Positions 23,553 to 35,053 of a DNA stretch of 64,000 nucleotides are shown here, piece after piece. The DNA is from Leptodactylus fallax (lineage: Eukaryota > Chordata > Amphibia > Anura > Leptodactylidae): NCBI GenBank assembly GCA_947044405.1, contig CAMRHE010000029.1, positions 643,001 to 707,000 on the forward strand, written 5' to 3'. The position numbers were made by a program, and so were the translations under genes. The first letter of the stretch is position 1. Every line of letters starts with the position of its first letter. Below the pieces are notes generated by a model that was given only the letters and a program-made list of their open reading frames with translations, made no database searches and was not told the DNA's origin.

Positions 23553-24085
23553 ATAGTGTTTAATGAGCTGTGCACAAGGGACAGAATATCTACAGCTATT
23601 TTATTTAAGACTAATTTCCTTCACAATGGACCGTTTATAGGGTTTCAGAAGACCTCTGTATTATGTTCAGGTTCTCCTTTGACAAATGTGGCCTGCATAT
23701 GAAGGGGGCGCTGTGCCTGAAATAACTTGTGCAAGAAAAGTATTGAAAATACCCATTTATCAACTTGTAAAATAGGAAGGTACAGTGACTTTAAATGTCT
23801 CTACATCTCTGCTGAAAACAGTCCGTTATGTATGAGTTCTACGACGTGGTCATGTATTTGTTTCTCTCATAGATGTCAAAAACCATTCTTCTTGAGGAGA
23901 ACACCTCTGGTACCAAACTAAAGGACTCTTCCACTGCTAAGGATGTTAAAAATGAAAACCTGCATTTATTGTTGACATTCTCTTTCACACACTTCAGTCT
24001 CTTTAGTAAATGTTCATATTAGCTTGGAAGTAAAAAATTGCTATGTTGTGAGTGTTTTTTAATAAAATTGACATGGTCCCTTATG
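23553..24085 (+). terminator. sp5l: sp5l 3' UTR and poly(A) signal
   Basis: An AATAAA hexamer is at 24061-24066, about 510 bases after the stop, within TTTTTTAATAAAATTG. The intervening DNA is free of recognisable repeats. The exact cleavage site, probably 15-25 bases further on, is inferred. Confidence 0.65.
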
Positions 24086-24528
24086 GTTTCCTAATTATTT
24101 CCCTTTAAATATTGTAATGTTTGCTATGAATGAGTATTCTGCTTCACCTTCACAGATGAAGGCGTTAGTTCCCATTGGGTATCACGCACACAATAAGGGT
24201 CATTTCACACTAACTACTTTTCTGACCATGAAAAAAAAAACTCAGCTCATTGGCCCATTATAGTGAATGGAGCCAGTCACGCATCTGTTACTTTTCACGC
24301 ACCTAAGACACACTGAGAAGAAAAAGTGTCATGCATGCACTTTTTTTTTTTTTTTTTCCCTTCTCTAGTCATCCTGGCTTTTGAAATCTATGGGTCAGTG
24401 GGAAAAAAAAGCAGACTGTAGACTGACAATTTTCACAGATACATTGTTAGGTGTTGACAAATGAAGACAGCATCCTTTTATACTGTGGCACAAACAGTAC
24501 TGTACCATCATATGTCGTGTGTGTGTGT
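24086..24528. other. Non-coding stretch, no gene seen
   Basis: It contains an A-run (24231-24241) and a T-run (24341-24358), probably part of a degraded 'TTTCACAC' repeat starting near 24200. No gene is seen. Confidence 0.4.
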
Positions 24529-24776
24529 AAGGCTGAGGCCCCAGCTTTTTTTTTTTTTTTTTTTTTTTTTTCTTTGTTGCAGATTTTGCTGTGGATTTTT
24601 TGAGCCAAAGCCAAGAGTGGATTGGGCAGAAGGTAGAAGTATAAGAGCCCCCTATATATTTATCACTCTTTCTGTAACCACTCCTGGCTTTGGCTCTAAA
24701 AAAAAAAAAAAAAAAAAAAATACAACAAAAACTGCAACAAAAAAAGTTGTGCTTCCGCAACGTGGAGACTCAGTCT
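24529..24776. mobile_element. Palindromic MITE, 'GAGCCAAAGCC' family, copy 1
   Basis: The inverted ends are AAGGCTGAGGCCCCAGC and CAACGTGGAGACTCAGTCT. The inner arms contain GAGCCAAAGCCAAGAGTGGA and the complement CACTCCTGGCTTTGGCTC, with T- and A-runs (24545-24571, 24699-24720). Relatives are at 35362-35572, 36738-36800 and 41665-41790. The open frames on both strands are products of the palindrome. Confidence 0.65.
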
Positions 24777-27173
24777 AAGACCTCAGGATAATATTCTAAA
24801 TACCTGTGTAATACTGCGTCAAATGGAACATGGTACAAGTTTTTCTAATGGATTGCAAAAAAAAAAGTAACGCTTCCATGTAAAATTGAAAGTATACAGG
24901 TATGATGCATTAAAAGATTTCTATGTAACATGGATGTGTAATATGGGCAACTACATAAGCCTAAATGTGCACTGAGCACTCCATTTTCACATCTAGATTC
25001 ATAGTTTTTATGGCAAGAAATGAAAAGGAAAAGTCAGAACTCTAGTTGGAGCTAGCCCTTTATAGTTTGTCATTCTTTTATAACAATAAGTAGTCACTAT
25101 AAATCCCCTGGTAGGTTCACTAGCTAACACAAACTGTCCCATTGTTTTATGGACATAGCTCAGGGTGTCTTCATTACCATAATGGTTCACTATTCAATAT
25201 ATTATGCACCTATGTATGTGTGGGGAAAAAAAAAAAAAAAAAAACCTGTGGTGCACAGGTTGTGATCGCACCTGGGCCCTGGAGCTAGGCCAGAGGCAGC
25301 CCAAAGGGTCTCTTCCTCATATGAGGTGATCATCACTATAAAAGAAGTGTCGTTATTAGGGCGCCTGTTGTAGATAATGCATTGGGTCCAAGAACTTCAC
25401 GTTATATGTGTAATGTTTTCATAGTCTATGGCTTTAGATCTTTAACCATATTGAATCACATCAATGGGGCTAATGTATTATTTTTTTTATTTTTTTTTTT
25501 TTAAATAAGATTACTTTTATTTTTGTGTCCTTTTTCTAAAACAAGATCACTAACTCCTGATATATTACCTGTAATATAAGGTAATAAGGCTAAGAACTCT
25601 TTACATTGTAAATATCCAGTAAGGTGACTTATCAGTAATATCAGTCTCTCTGTAATCTATTATGCAGCACTTATTGGAAGCATTAGCTTTTTGCACAGCC
25701 CGCAGCTGGACCAGGGGAGTTTTACTAATGGCAATGTGCTTTTTACTGCAGGGTTTTCCCTGGGCTAAACTTCAGAGGGTTTTTTATGCCCTTGACAGAC
25801 TTGGTAAATACACAGCTTGGGGCAAGGGCGTGAGAGGTTTTAGTAGCTTGGTTCAAAGGGGATCCTGGTGAGTTGGTGACATCATATCTGTATCTATGAT
25901 ATGTAAAGTTCTGATACTTCACGCAGGGGATGTGATAGAAGTTTTACATATATTATTATGATTAAATATTAATGGCTGACTTTTCAACATAGTTGGTAAG
26001 GTTGAAAAAAAAAAACAAAACACCTCTGGTCCATCAAGATCAACCTGTAATCCTACATCATTGATCCAGAGAGAGCAACACAAATTGTCATATTACTAGC
26101 ACATAACACTTAATCGTCAATCTAGGACCCACAACATTACATAGATATATATTCTATATAGAAAGACGTTTAAGGCCACTCTTGAACTTGTATAGTGAAA
26201 CAACCATCACGTAATTTTGTGGCGGACTAACATGTAACTAGATCGAAAATAACTTATTGAAGAGCTTGTGGCACCTTTAAAGAAATGTAGTCACACAGAG
26301 TACACACATTATAATTCCATCTGTTTTTGATTTTGGCATACATTTATGTGGCTGGGTTGTAATAAAATTCATGGAATTGTCATATTTACTGGTTCTTCCC
26401 ATAAAGTTGGCTGATCATACTCTTACTAGATATCATCCCTGATTCCTCCATAAAAGGGACACTACCATGTGATCTCAGATTAATCAGTCCTGCCCCCCCC
26501 CCCCCCCTTTTCTTCCTCCAAAATGTTTGTGAAAATGCCTCTCAAATAATCTACTCCTAGTTCCCACATTACCTTCGTCAGTGTTAGCAGCTTCCATGGC
26601 TTTTGGTGACATCATTCTCACAGTCTAAGGTCCTGAAAGCTCAATTCTAGCATTAGCTCTGCAGTGTGGTACAGAAACAGGAAATAGACGAGTGTACAGG
26701 TACTATAGACATGGGTGACAGCACCAGCAATAGCAGTTTTTGAATATACTTCAATGACTATCATCCATAGCTCAAAAAGAAAACCCTGGAGTGGCTGCCG
26801 TCCACTTCTGGTGTGTCTGAGCAATCCAGTTTGATGGATTCCAGAAGTTGTTGGAGAGATTTGGTTATGACCTGCAGTATTGACAGGGGATTTCAGTAAA
26901 GACTTCTATCAGACACAAGCTACTTTATTGCAGTATATGGATAGAAAGCTACATAAAAAAAACCTAGAGTGAAAAGTGTATACCCATTTCATTACATTTT
27001 GTGTTGCATGGCCATTCAGTTCTTTTCCATCCTAGTATATTCTGCTTCATCTGTCAGAGGTTCTTACTTGGGTTCTGTGGTCCCCCAGATTAGCACTTGC
27101 TTAAATTTGACACTGGGTATATTAGGAAGTTAAAGTTCTGCACAAACTCTACAGATTTAGCTTTTTCTACAAA
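24777..27173. other. Non-coding stretch, no gene seen
   Basis: Simple runs occur at 25226-25243 (A), 25483-25502 (T-rich) and 26492-26507 (C). The short open frames (25662-25871, 26618-26824) have no domain. I see no transposon ends that I can pair. Confidence 0.45.
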
Positions 27174-28670
27174 CAGTGGGGAAAAAAGTATTTAGTCAGC
27201 CACCAATTGTGCAAGTTCTCCCACTTAAAAAGATGAGAGGCCTGTAATTGACATCATAGGTAGACCTCAACTATGAGAGACAAAATGAGAAAACATATCT
27301 AGAAAATCACGTCTGATTTTTAAAGAATTTATTTGCAAATTATGGTGGAAAATTAAGTATTTGGTCACCTACAAACAAGCAAGATTTCTGGCTCTCACAG
27401 ACCTGTAACTTCTTCTTTAAGAGTCTCCTCTGTCCTCCACTCATTACCTGTAGTAATGGCTCCTGTTTGACATTGTTATCAGTATAAAAGACACCTGTCC
27501 ACAACCTCAAACAGTCACACTCCAAACTCCACTATGGTAAAGACCAAAGAGCAGTGTAAGGACACCAGAAACAAAATTGTAGACCTGCACCAGGCTGGGA
27601 AGACTGTATCTGCAATAGGCAAGCAGCTTGGTGTGAAGAAATCAACTGTGGGAGCAATAATTAGAAAATGGAAGACATACAAGACCACTGATAATCTCCC
27701 TCCATCAGGGGCTCCACGCAAGATCTCACCCCGTGGGGTTAAAATGATCACAAGAACGGTGAGCAAAAGTCCCAGAACCACACGGGGGGACCTAGTGAAT
27801 GACCTGCAGAAAGCTGGGACTAACGTAACAAAGGCTATCGTCAGTAACACACTACGCCGCCAGGGACTCAGATCCTGCAGTGCTAGACGTGTCCCCCTGC
27901 TTAAGCAAGTACATATCCGGGCCCGTCTGAAGTTTGCTAGAGAGCATTTGGATGTTCCAGATGAGTATTGGGAGAATGTCATATGGTCAGATGAAACCAA
28001 AGTAGAACTGTTTGGTAGAAACACAACTCGTCGTGTTTGGAGGAGAGTGAATGCTGAGTTGCATCCAAAGAACGCCATACCTACTGTGAAGCATGGGGGT
28101 GGCAACATCATGCTTTGGGGCTGTTTCTCTGCAAAGGGACCAGGACGACTGATCCGTGTACATGAAAGAATGAATGGGGCCATGTATCGTGAGATTTTGA
28201 GTGTAAACCTCCTTCCATCAGCAAGGGCATTGAAGATGAAATGTGGCTGGGTCTTTCAGCATGACAATGATCACAAGCACACTGCCAGGGCAACAAAGGA
28301 GTGGCTTCATAAGAAGCATTTCAAGGTCCTGGAGTGGCCTAGCCAGTCTCCAGATCTCAACCCCATAGAAAACCTTTGGAGGAAGTTGAAAGTCCATGTT
28401 GCCCAGCGACATCCCCAAAACATCACTGCTCTAGAGGAGATCTGCATGGAGGAATGGGCCAACATACCGGCAACAGTGTGTGCCAACCTGGTGAAGACTT
28501 ACAGAAAACGTTTGACCTCTGTCATTGGCAACAAAGGATATATAAAAAAGTATTGAGATGAACTTTTGTTATTGACCAAATATTTCTTTTCCACCATAAT
28601 TTGCAAATAAATTCTTTAAAAATCAGACTGTGATTTTCTGTATTTGTTTTCTCATTTTGTCTCTCATAGA
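27174..28670 (+). mobile_element. Tc1-like transposon a, 3' end truncated
   Basis: The left inverted repeat starts CAGTGGGGAAAAAAGTATTT at 27174 and is about 190 bases long, with an inner repeat containing AATTATGGTGGAAAATTAAG. On the right the inner part is present (TTCCACCATAATTTGC at 28590) and runs out at CTCTCATAGATGAC (about 28670). The outermost 100 or so bases that would pair with 27174-27270 are missing. The left flank is AA rather than TA. Because one end is gone the element cannot be excised as a unit, although its transposase frame is open. The sequence after 28670 is another repeat. Confidence 0.85.
27534..28556 (+). CDS. Tc1-like transposase, intact frame
   Basis: A 340-residue DD34E transposase without stops or frameshifts. 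The N-terminal paired-like DNA-binding region covers about residues 1-110, with helix-turn-helix motifs around [12 protein letters not shown] and [16 protein letters not shown]. The AT-hook position between the two helices reads GAPR where the usual form is GRPR. The catalytic triad is D153 (WSDETK), D244 (QHDND) and E279 (NPIEN), with exactly 34 residues between the second D and the E. The usual DNDPKH reads DNDHKH here. The enzyme would cut at the element's inverted repeats and insert at TA. The start is the first ATG after the left repeat, and the length is as usual for the family. Whether it is expressed or active is unknown. Confidence 0.9.
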   Translation: MVKTKEQCKDTRNKIVDLHQAGKTVSAIGKQLGVKKSTVGAIIRKWKTYKTTDNLPPSGAPRKISPRGVKMITRTVSKSPRTTRGDLVNDLQKAGTNVTKAIVSNTLRRQGLRSCSARRVPLLKQVHIRARLKFAREHLDVPDEYWENVIWSDETKVELFGRNTTRRVWRRVNAELHPKNAIPTVKHGGGNIMLWGCFSAKGPGRLIRVHERMNGAMYREILSVNLLPSARALKMKCGWVFQHDNDHKHTARATKEWLHKKHFKVLEWPSQSPDLNPIENLWRKLKVHVAQRHPQNITALEEICMEEWANIPATVCANLVKTYRKRLTSVIGNKGYIKKY

Positions 28671-28682
28671 TGACACCATAAC

Positions 28683-28983
28683 TTGAAGGGATTTTCCAGG
28701 CTTAGTAATTGATGACCTATCCATCAATTGAAGATCAGTGGTGTCCCATACCCTGCACTCCCATGGACTATGTGTTTGAAGAGACCACAGTGTTCAGGTG
28801 AGTGCTGTGGACTCTTCACACAAAACCAAGCATAGCGCTATATATTTGTATAGTGGCTGTACTTGGTATCACCTGAATCCCACTTGGTTAGATTTGAATG
28901 GGACTGAGATGTGAATAGGCTATATGACTGATAAAAGTGATGTCACAGACAACAATTACCAAAATGGAAAAACCCCTTTTAAG
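28683..28983. mobile_element. Probable MITE
   Basis: The left end GAAGGGATTTTCCAGGC and the right end in reverse, AAAAGGGGTTTTTCCATTTT, are similar inverted ends. The interior has ATTGATGACCTATCC, common in frog dispersed repeats. It abuts the truncation point of Tc1-like element a, so this insertion or a linked deletion may have removed the Tc1 end. Confidence 0.45.
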
Positions 28984-29539
28984 TTGTAATTTTTCACTCG
29001 AGGATCCTTTCAATATCCATCTGATGTCAATGGAACAAGTACCCAGACATGGCCAAGTGTGCATGTGTTTTCATTGAGAGTGGAATATGGTTTTGCTTGG
29101 CGCCTCTAGCAGTGACATATTGTATCTCTCTTGAGCAATGAGAGTATAGACCTAGCCACCAGAAAAAGTAGTAATGGCAAATTCTCAAAGAGAGTTCAGG
29201 AAAGACCTGGATGCCTTTCTTGAGAGCAGCAATATTACAGCTTATACTTATTAAATTTGTAGTATTGGGATGTTGATCCAGGGATTTATTCTGTCATATG
29301 GGAGGAATTTTTCCTCTAAAATGTGACAAATTGGCAATGGGATTTTGCCTTCCAGGCTGAAATGGATGGAAGTATATCCTTTTCCGCCTTACAAGCTATA
29401 TTACTACTGTAGGTATCATTGGTGTAACTACCAGGGTAGCGGACATAACAGCTGCTATGGGGCCCAACAACTAAGGTGGCCAATTTCTAGTGAGACCTAT
29501 TATTATAACTCTTTTCTTCATATGCTGTGATGTCACAGA
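28984..29539. other. Non-coding stretch, no gene seen
   Basis: Unassigned DNA with a few short open frames and no domain. The text near 29412-29450 (GGTGTAACTACCAGGGTAGC) resembles the GTAACTA repeat ends elsewhere in the window. Confidence 0.4.
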
Positions 29540-29943
29540 GTACACAGTAATCTTTTTGTATGTGCATTATTCCTGTGCTATGATGTCATAGTGGACATTA
29601 TCCCTGCACTGTAACATCACTATGTACATTATCCCTGTACTGTGACTTTAATGTATATATTAAACTGGTACTGTGACATCAGTGTATGCATTATGCCTGG
29701 GTATATTATCTCTGTACTGTGACATTACTGTGTTTACTATCCCTGTACTATTAAATAACTGCGTGCATTATCCCAGTACTGTGACATCACTGTATGTATT
29801 ATCCCAGTACTGTGACATCACTGTATGTATTATCCAAGTACTGTGACATCACTGTGTATATTATCCCAGTACTGTCACATCACTGTATGTATTATCCCAG
29901 TACTGTCACATCACTGTATGTGTTATCCCAGTACTGTGACATA
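29540..29943 (+). repeat. Minisatellite, about 30-33-bp unit, left half
   Basis: Units of about 30-33 bases read TATTATCCCAGTACTGTGACATCACTGTATG with drift. The array is interrupted by the LINE cluster and continues at 35047-35305 with the same unit and orientation. The LINE cluster therefore inserted into an existing array. Confidence 0.85.
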
Positions 29944-30002
29944 ACTCATCAGCCCTACCGCCCCTGGGAAGATCGGATCACAACCTAGTACATCTCCGAC
30001 CT

Positions 30003-31575
30003 GTGTACAAGCCACTTGTACGTAGAGAACCAGCTGTCACCCGCACAGTGAGGATATGGTCCGAGGAGAGTGATGAGGTTCTGAGGGATTGTTTTGACAC
30101 AACCGCATGGGAAGTTTTGCAGGATTCGTATGGAGAAGATATAGAAGGACTCACACACTGCATAACGGACTACATTAACTTTTGTGTGGACAACACAGTA
30201 CCCACAAAAGTGGTGAGGTGCTTCTCCAATAACAAACCATGGATTAACTCTGATATAAAAACACTACTTAAGGAGAAAAAGATGGCATTCAGGACAAGAG
30301 ATAAGGAGGGGTTGAGGGAAGTACAAAAGGAGCTGAGGCATCTAATCAGGCAAGGAAAAGCCAGTTATAAGAAAAAAATGGAAAAGCAAATGGAAAGAAA
30401 AGACATAAGGGGGGTCTGGGAGGGGCTTAAGTCAATTTCGGGTCATAAACAGTCTGTCTGCCAGATTGAGGCAGATGTTAATTGGCTTCATGAACTAAAC
30501 CTATTCTTCAACAGATTTGATCACACACCAGCTCCTCCCACCCCAGCATGTCCTTCAGCTCCCCTCACCACAATGACTTCACCCCATTCACCCCATGTGG
30601 CTACTTCCCAACAGACCAGTAAATCCAGAAATCTGTCTTTATCTGACCACAGTCTGACCTTCACACGGGCCCAGGTGAGGAAGGAGATGAAAAAGATCAA
30701 GGCGAGGAAAGCCGCAGGGCCAGATGACATCAGTGCAAGGCTAACTAAGACTTGTGGGGACCAGCTGTGTGGTATAATTACATATATGTATAATATGAGC
30801 CTGAGGCAGGAAATAGTCCTTGAATTATGGAAATCTTCTTGTGTGGTACCATTTCCAAAGAAACCTCACCCTATGGACCTCAACGACTACAGACCTGTAG
30901 CACTGACATCCCACTTGATGAAGATCTTAGAGAGATTGGTTCTCACACATCTTCGCCCTCTAGTGAGCCCCGCTATGGACCCTCTCCAGTTTGCTTATCG
31001 ACCGGGCATTGGGGTAGATGATGCCATCATCCACCTTCTGCACAGGGCTCTGTCTCATCTGGAAAAACCAGGGAACACGGTGAGAATAATGTTCTTTGAT
31101 TTCTCCAGTGCTTTTAACAGCATACAGCCCAGGTTACTGAGAGACAAGCTGGGCCTTGCTGGAGTGGACCACCACCTCTCCAACTGGATCCTAGACTACC
31201 TCACAAATCGACCTCAATACGTGAGAGCCCAAGACTGTGTGTCAGGTACCGTGATTTGTAATACGGGGGCACCTCAGGGTACGGTTCTCGCCCCTTTCCT
31301 CTTCACACTGTACACTGCTGATTTTAGGTGCAACTCATCCAGCTGCTACCTACAGAAGTATTCTGACGACTCTGCAATAGTAGGCCTCATCACAGACGAT
31401 GATGACAGGGAGTACAGAGAACTGAACCGTTTTTTTGTGGACTGGTGCCACCAGAACCACCTGAAGATTAACGCGGGGAAGACCAAGGAGATGGTGGTGG
31501 ACTTCCGTAAAGGCAGATGCCCTCCAAATCCAGTGGACATCCTGGGGACGGGCATTGAGATTGTGAACACCTATA
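30003..31575 (+). pseudogene. LINE family A ORF2 (reverse transcriptase), interrupted
   Basis: The frame is open for over 520 residues and ends inside the Tc1 insertion. It covers the linker after the endonuclease, the RT palm and fingers with VVPFPKK, the FSSAFNSI motif (catalytic Asp in FFDFSSAFN), GAPQGTVLAP, and the active-site box YSDD in QKYSDDSAIVG. The YSDD box is found in all copies of this family and differs from the F/YADD of the L2 copy at 49-52 kb. The start shown is simply the first ATG; the real product would begin far upstream in a full element. Confidence 0.85.
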
Positions 31576-33211
31576 CAGTCATATGAAAAAGTTTGGGCAC
31601 CCCTATTAATCTTAATCATTTTTAGTTCTAAATATTTGGGTGTTTGCAACAGCCATTTCAATTTGATATATCTAATAACTGATGGACACAGTAATATTTC
31701 AGGATTGAAATGAGGTTTATTGTACTAACAGAAAATGTGCAATATGCATTAAACCAAAATTTGACCGGTGCAAAAATTTGGGTACCCTTATCATTTTATT
31801 GATTTGAATACTCCTAACTACTTTTTACTGACTTACTGAAGCACAAAATTGGTTTTGTAACCTCACTGAGCTTTGAACTTCATAGCCAGGTGTATCCAAT
31901 CATGAGAAAAGGTATTTAAGGTGGCCAATTGCAAGTTGTTCTCCTATTTGAATCTCCTCTGAAGAGTGGCATCATGGGCTCCTCAAAACAACTCTCAAAT
32001 GATCTGAAAACAAAGATTGTTCAACATAGTTGTTCAGGGGAAGGATACAAAAAGTTGTCTCAGAGATTTAACCTGTCAGTTTCCACTGTGAGGAACATAG
32101 TAAGGAAATGGAAGACCACAGGGACAGTTCTTGTTAAGCCCAGAAGTGGCAGGCCAAGAAAAATATCAGAAAGGCAGAGAAGAAGAATGGTGAGAACAGT
32201 CAAGGACAATCCACAGACCACCTCCAAAGAGCTGCAGCATCATCTTGCTGCAGATGGTGTCACTGTGCATCGGTCAACAATACAGCACACTTTGCACAAG
32301 GAGAAGCTGTATGGGAGAGTGATGCGAAAGAAGCCGTTTCTGAAAGCACGCCACAAACAGAGTCGCCTGAGGTATGCAAAAGCACATTTGGACAAGCCAG
32401 CTTCATTTTGGAAGAAGGTCCTGTGGACTGAGGAAACAAAGATTGAGTTGTTTGGTCATACAAAAAGGCATTATGCATGGCGTCAAAAAAACACAGCATT
32501 CCAAGAAAAACACTTGCTACCCACTGTAAAATTTGGTGGAGGTTCCATCATGCTTTGGGGCTGTGTGGCCAATGCCGGCACCGGGAATCTTGTTAAAGTT
32601 GAGGGTCGCATGGATTCAACTCAGTATCAGCAGATTCTTGAGAATAATGTACAAGAATCAGTGAAGAATTTGAAGTTACGCCGGGGATGGATATTTCAGC
32701 AAGACAATGATCCAAATCTACTCAGGCATTCATGCAGAGGAACAATTACAATGTTCTGGAATGGCCATCCCAGTCCCCAGACCTGAATATCATTGAACAT
32801 CTGTGGGATAATGTGAAGCGGGCTGTCCATGCTCGGCGACCATCAAACTTAACTGAACTGGAATTGTTTTGTAAAGAGGAATGGTCAAAAATACCTTCAT
32901 CCAGGATCCAGGAACTGATTAAAAGCTACAGGAAGCGACTAGAGGCTGTTATTTTTGCAAAAGGAGGATCTACTAAATATTAATGTCACTTTTCTGTTGA
33001 GGTGCCCATACTTTTGCACCGGTCAAATTTTGGTTTAATGCATATTGCACATTTTCTGTTAGTACAATAAACCTCATTTCAATCCTGAAATATTACTGTG
33101 TCCATCAGTTATTAGATATATCAAATTGAAATGGCTGTTGCAAACACCCAAATATTTAGAAATAAAAATGATTAAGATTAATAGGGGTGCCCAAACTTTT
33201 TCATATGACTG
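31576..33211 (+). mobile_element. Tc1-like transposon b, complete, TA duplication
   Basis: It is 1636 bases with long inverted repeats of about 210 bases. The ends read CAGTCATATGAAAAAGTTTG and its complement, with TA at 31574-31575 and 33212-33213. It sits in the LINE coding sequence between ACACCTA and AGTACCTGG, and removal restores the LINE frame. Both ends are present, so it could in principle be moved by a transposase acting in trans. Confidence 0.95.
31974..32983 (+). pseudogene. Tc1-like transposase b, broken
   Basis: Likely start MGSSKQLS at 31974; an in-frame ATG at 31929 is also possible. The DNA-binding region is whole and includes a good AT-hook (SGRPRK). Two lesions lie in the catalytic part. 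The first catalytic block reads WTEETK, so the first Asp is changed to Glu. Around 32713 the second block DNDP is followed by a shift: the frame continues to a stop at 32786, and the proper frame resumes at 32732 with the NNYNVLEWPS block and the C-terminal end GGSTKY at 32983. By comparison with the family the lesion looks like loss of about 13 bases between CCAAA and TCTACT, but the exact size is an inference. Confidence 0.85.
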
Positions 33212-33300
33212 TAAGTACCTGGGTTTGCTCCTTAATAATAAGCTGGACTGGGCAGATCATATGGAGGCCCTGTACAGGAAGGGCCACAGCAGGCTCTACC

Positions 33301-34400
33301 TGGATCCTAGACTACCTCACAAATCGACCTCAATACGTGAGAGCCCGAGACTGTGTGTCAGGTACAGTGATCTGTAATATGGGGGCACCTCAGGGTACGG
33401 TTCTCGCCCCTTTCCTCTTCACACTGTACACTGCAGATTTTAGGTGCAACTCATCCAGCTGCTACCTACAGAAGTATTCTGACGACTCTGCAATAGTGGG
33501 TCTCATCACAGATGATGATGACAGGGAGTACAGAGAACTGAACCAGGATTTTGTGGACTGGTGCCACCGGAACCACCTGAAGATTAACGCGGGGAAGACC
33601 AAGGAGATGGTGGTGGACTTCCGCAAAGGCAGATGCCCTCCTAAACCAGTGGACATCCTGGGGACGGGCATCGAGATTGTGAACACCTATAAGTACCTGG
33701 GTTTGCTCCTTAATAATAAGCTGGACTGGGCAGATCATATGGAGGCCCTGTACAGGAAGGGCCACAGCAGGCTCTACCTGCTTAGGAAACTGAGAGCCTT
33801 TGGAATCCGGAGGGCACTTCTTAGAACTTTCTTCAACTCGGTAGTGGCATCAGCCATCTTCTTTGGAGTGGCCTGCTGGGGGAGCAGTATATCAACCAGG
33901 GACAGAAATAAACTTGACAAGCTGATTAGAAGGGCCAGCTCTGTCCTGGGGAGCCCACTGGACCCAGTGCAGGTGGTGGGTGACAGAAGGATACTGTCTG
34001 TGGTGAGCTCCATGCAGAAGAAGAAGTCCCATCCCATGCATGAGACTGTGATCGCGCTGAGCAGTACTGTCAGTGACCGACTGCTCCACCCTAGGTGTGA
34101 GAAGGAGCGCTATCGGAAGTCTTTCCTCCCCACCGCGGTTAGGCTGTACAACCAACACCGACCTAAGCGGAGATCATTACACACAGAGAACTGAAAATAT
34201 CTCTCTGCCTGTTAAATCCCCCCCCCCCCCCCCCTGCTACGCCCTATCTGTCTGTCTGCTATCAATGTAATGCCTCTCACCTTGGAATATTCCTGTACAT
34301 GTTGTATTTGTATTTGTATCTGCTTATCTTTGCTGCTGTAACACACTGAATTTCCCCATTGTGGGACTATTAAAGGACTATTATTATTATTATTATTATT
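33301..34400 (+). mobile_element. LINE family A copy 2, 5' part replaced by join
   Basis: It starts at GATCCTAGACTACCTCAC, equivalent to 31188 in copy 1, directly after CTCTACCTG of copy 1, and then runs to the 3' end. The RT C-terminus is open to the stop at 34192 (frame 33301-34194). The 3' UTR has a C-run at about 34217-34234, then the conserved TTTCCCCATTGTGGGACTAT and the (ATT)n tail at 34377-34400. The copy differs from copy 1 at several positions, so it is not a recent duplicate of it. Confidence 0.85.
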
Positions 34401-34997
34401 AGGAAGCTGAGAGCCTTTGGAATCCAGGGGGCACTTCTTAGGACTTTCTTCAACTCTGTAGTGGCATCAGCCATCTTCTTTGGAGTGGCCTGCTGGGGGA
34501 GCAGTATATCAACCAGGGACAGAAATAAACTTGACAAGCTGATTAGAAGGGCCAGCTCTGTCCTGGGGAGCCCACTGGACCCAGTGCAGGCGGTGGGTGA
34601 CAGAAGGATACTGTCCGTGGTGAGCTCCATGCGGGAGAATAACTCCCATCCCATGCATGAGACTGTGATTGCGCTGGGCAGTACTGTCAGTGACCGACTG
34701 CTCCACCCTAGGTGTGAGAAGGAGCGCTATCAGAAGTCTTTCCTCCCCACCGCGGTTAGGCTGTACAACCAACACTGACCTAAGCGGAGATCATTACATA
34801 CAGAGAACTGAAATATCTCTCTGCCTGTTAAATCCCCCCCCCCCCCTCTGCTACGTCCTATCTGTCTGTCTGCTATTAATGTAATGCCTCTCACCTTGGA
34901 ACATTCCTGTACATGTTGTATTTGTATTTGTATCTGCTTATCTTATCTTTGCTGCTGTAACACACTGAATTTCCCCATTGTGGGACTATTAAAGGAC

Positions 34998-35052
<55 letters not shown>
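34401..35052 (+). mobile_element. LINE family A copy 3, 3' fragment in tail of copy 2
   Basis: It begins AGGAAGCTGAGAGCC immediately after the (ATT)n tail of copy 2. It contains the C-terminal 105 or so residues (open frame about 34401-34778), the 3' UTR with a C-run at 34836-34846, and a long (TTA)n tail of about 18 units at 34999-35052. The minisatellite then resumes. Confidence 0.9.

Positions 35053-35053
<1 letters not shown>

Larger units (their letters stand above)
29944..33300 (+). mobile_element. LINE family A copy 1, split by a Tc1 element
   Basis: A non-LTR retrotransposon of the CR1/L2/Rex1 group, 5' truncated. It begins within the end of the endonuclease domain (SSALPPLGRSDHN) and runs through reverse transcriptase. 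The parts are 29944-31575 and 33214-33300; the Tc1-like element b separates them. At 33300 the sequence jumps back to an earlier part of the LINE (see 33301-34400). Compared with the full copy at 57371-60680, roughly the first third is absent. Confidence 0.85.

Noticed and set aside
24395..24778. Frames of 121 and 105 residues on opposite strands with poly-Phe and poly-Lys
   Set aside because: They read across a MITE's T- and A-runs. No domain is present.
27515..28183. 222-residue minus-strand frame
   Set aside because: It is the antisense shadow of the intact Tc1 transposase and has no domain of its own.
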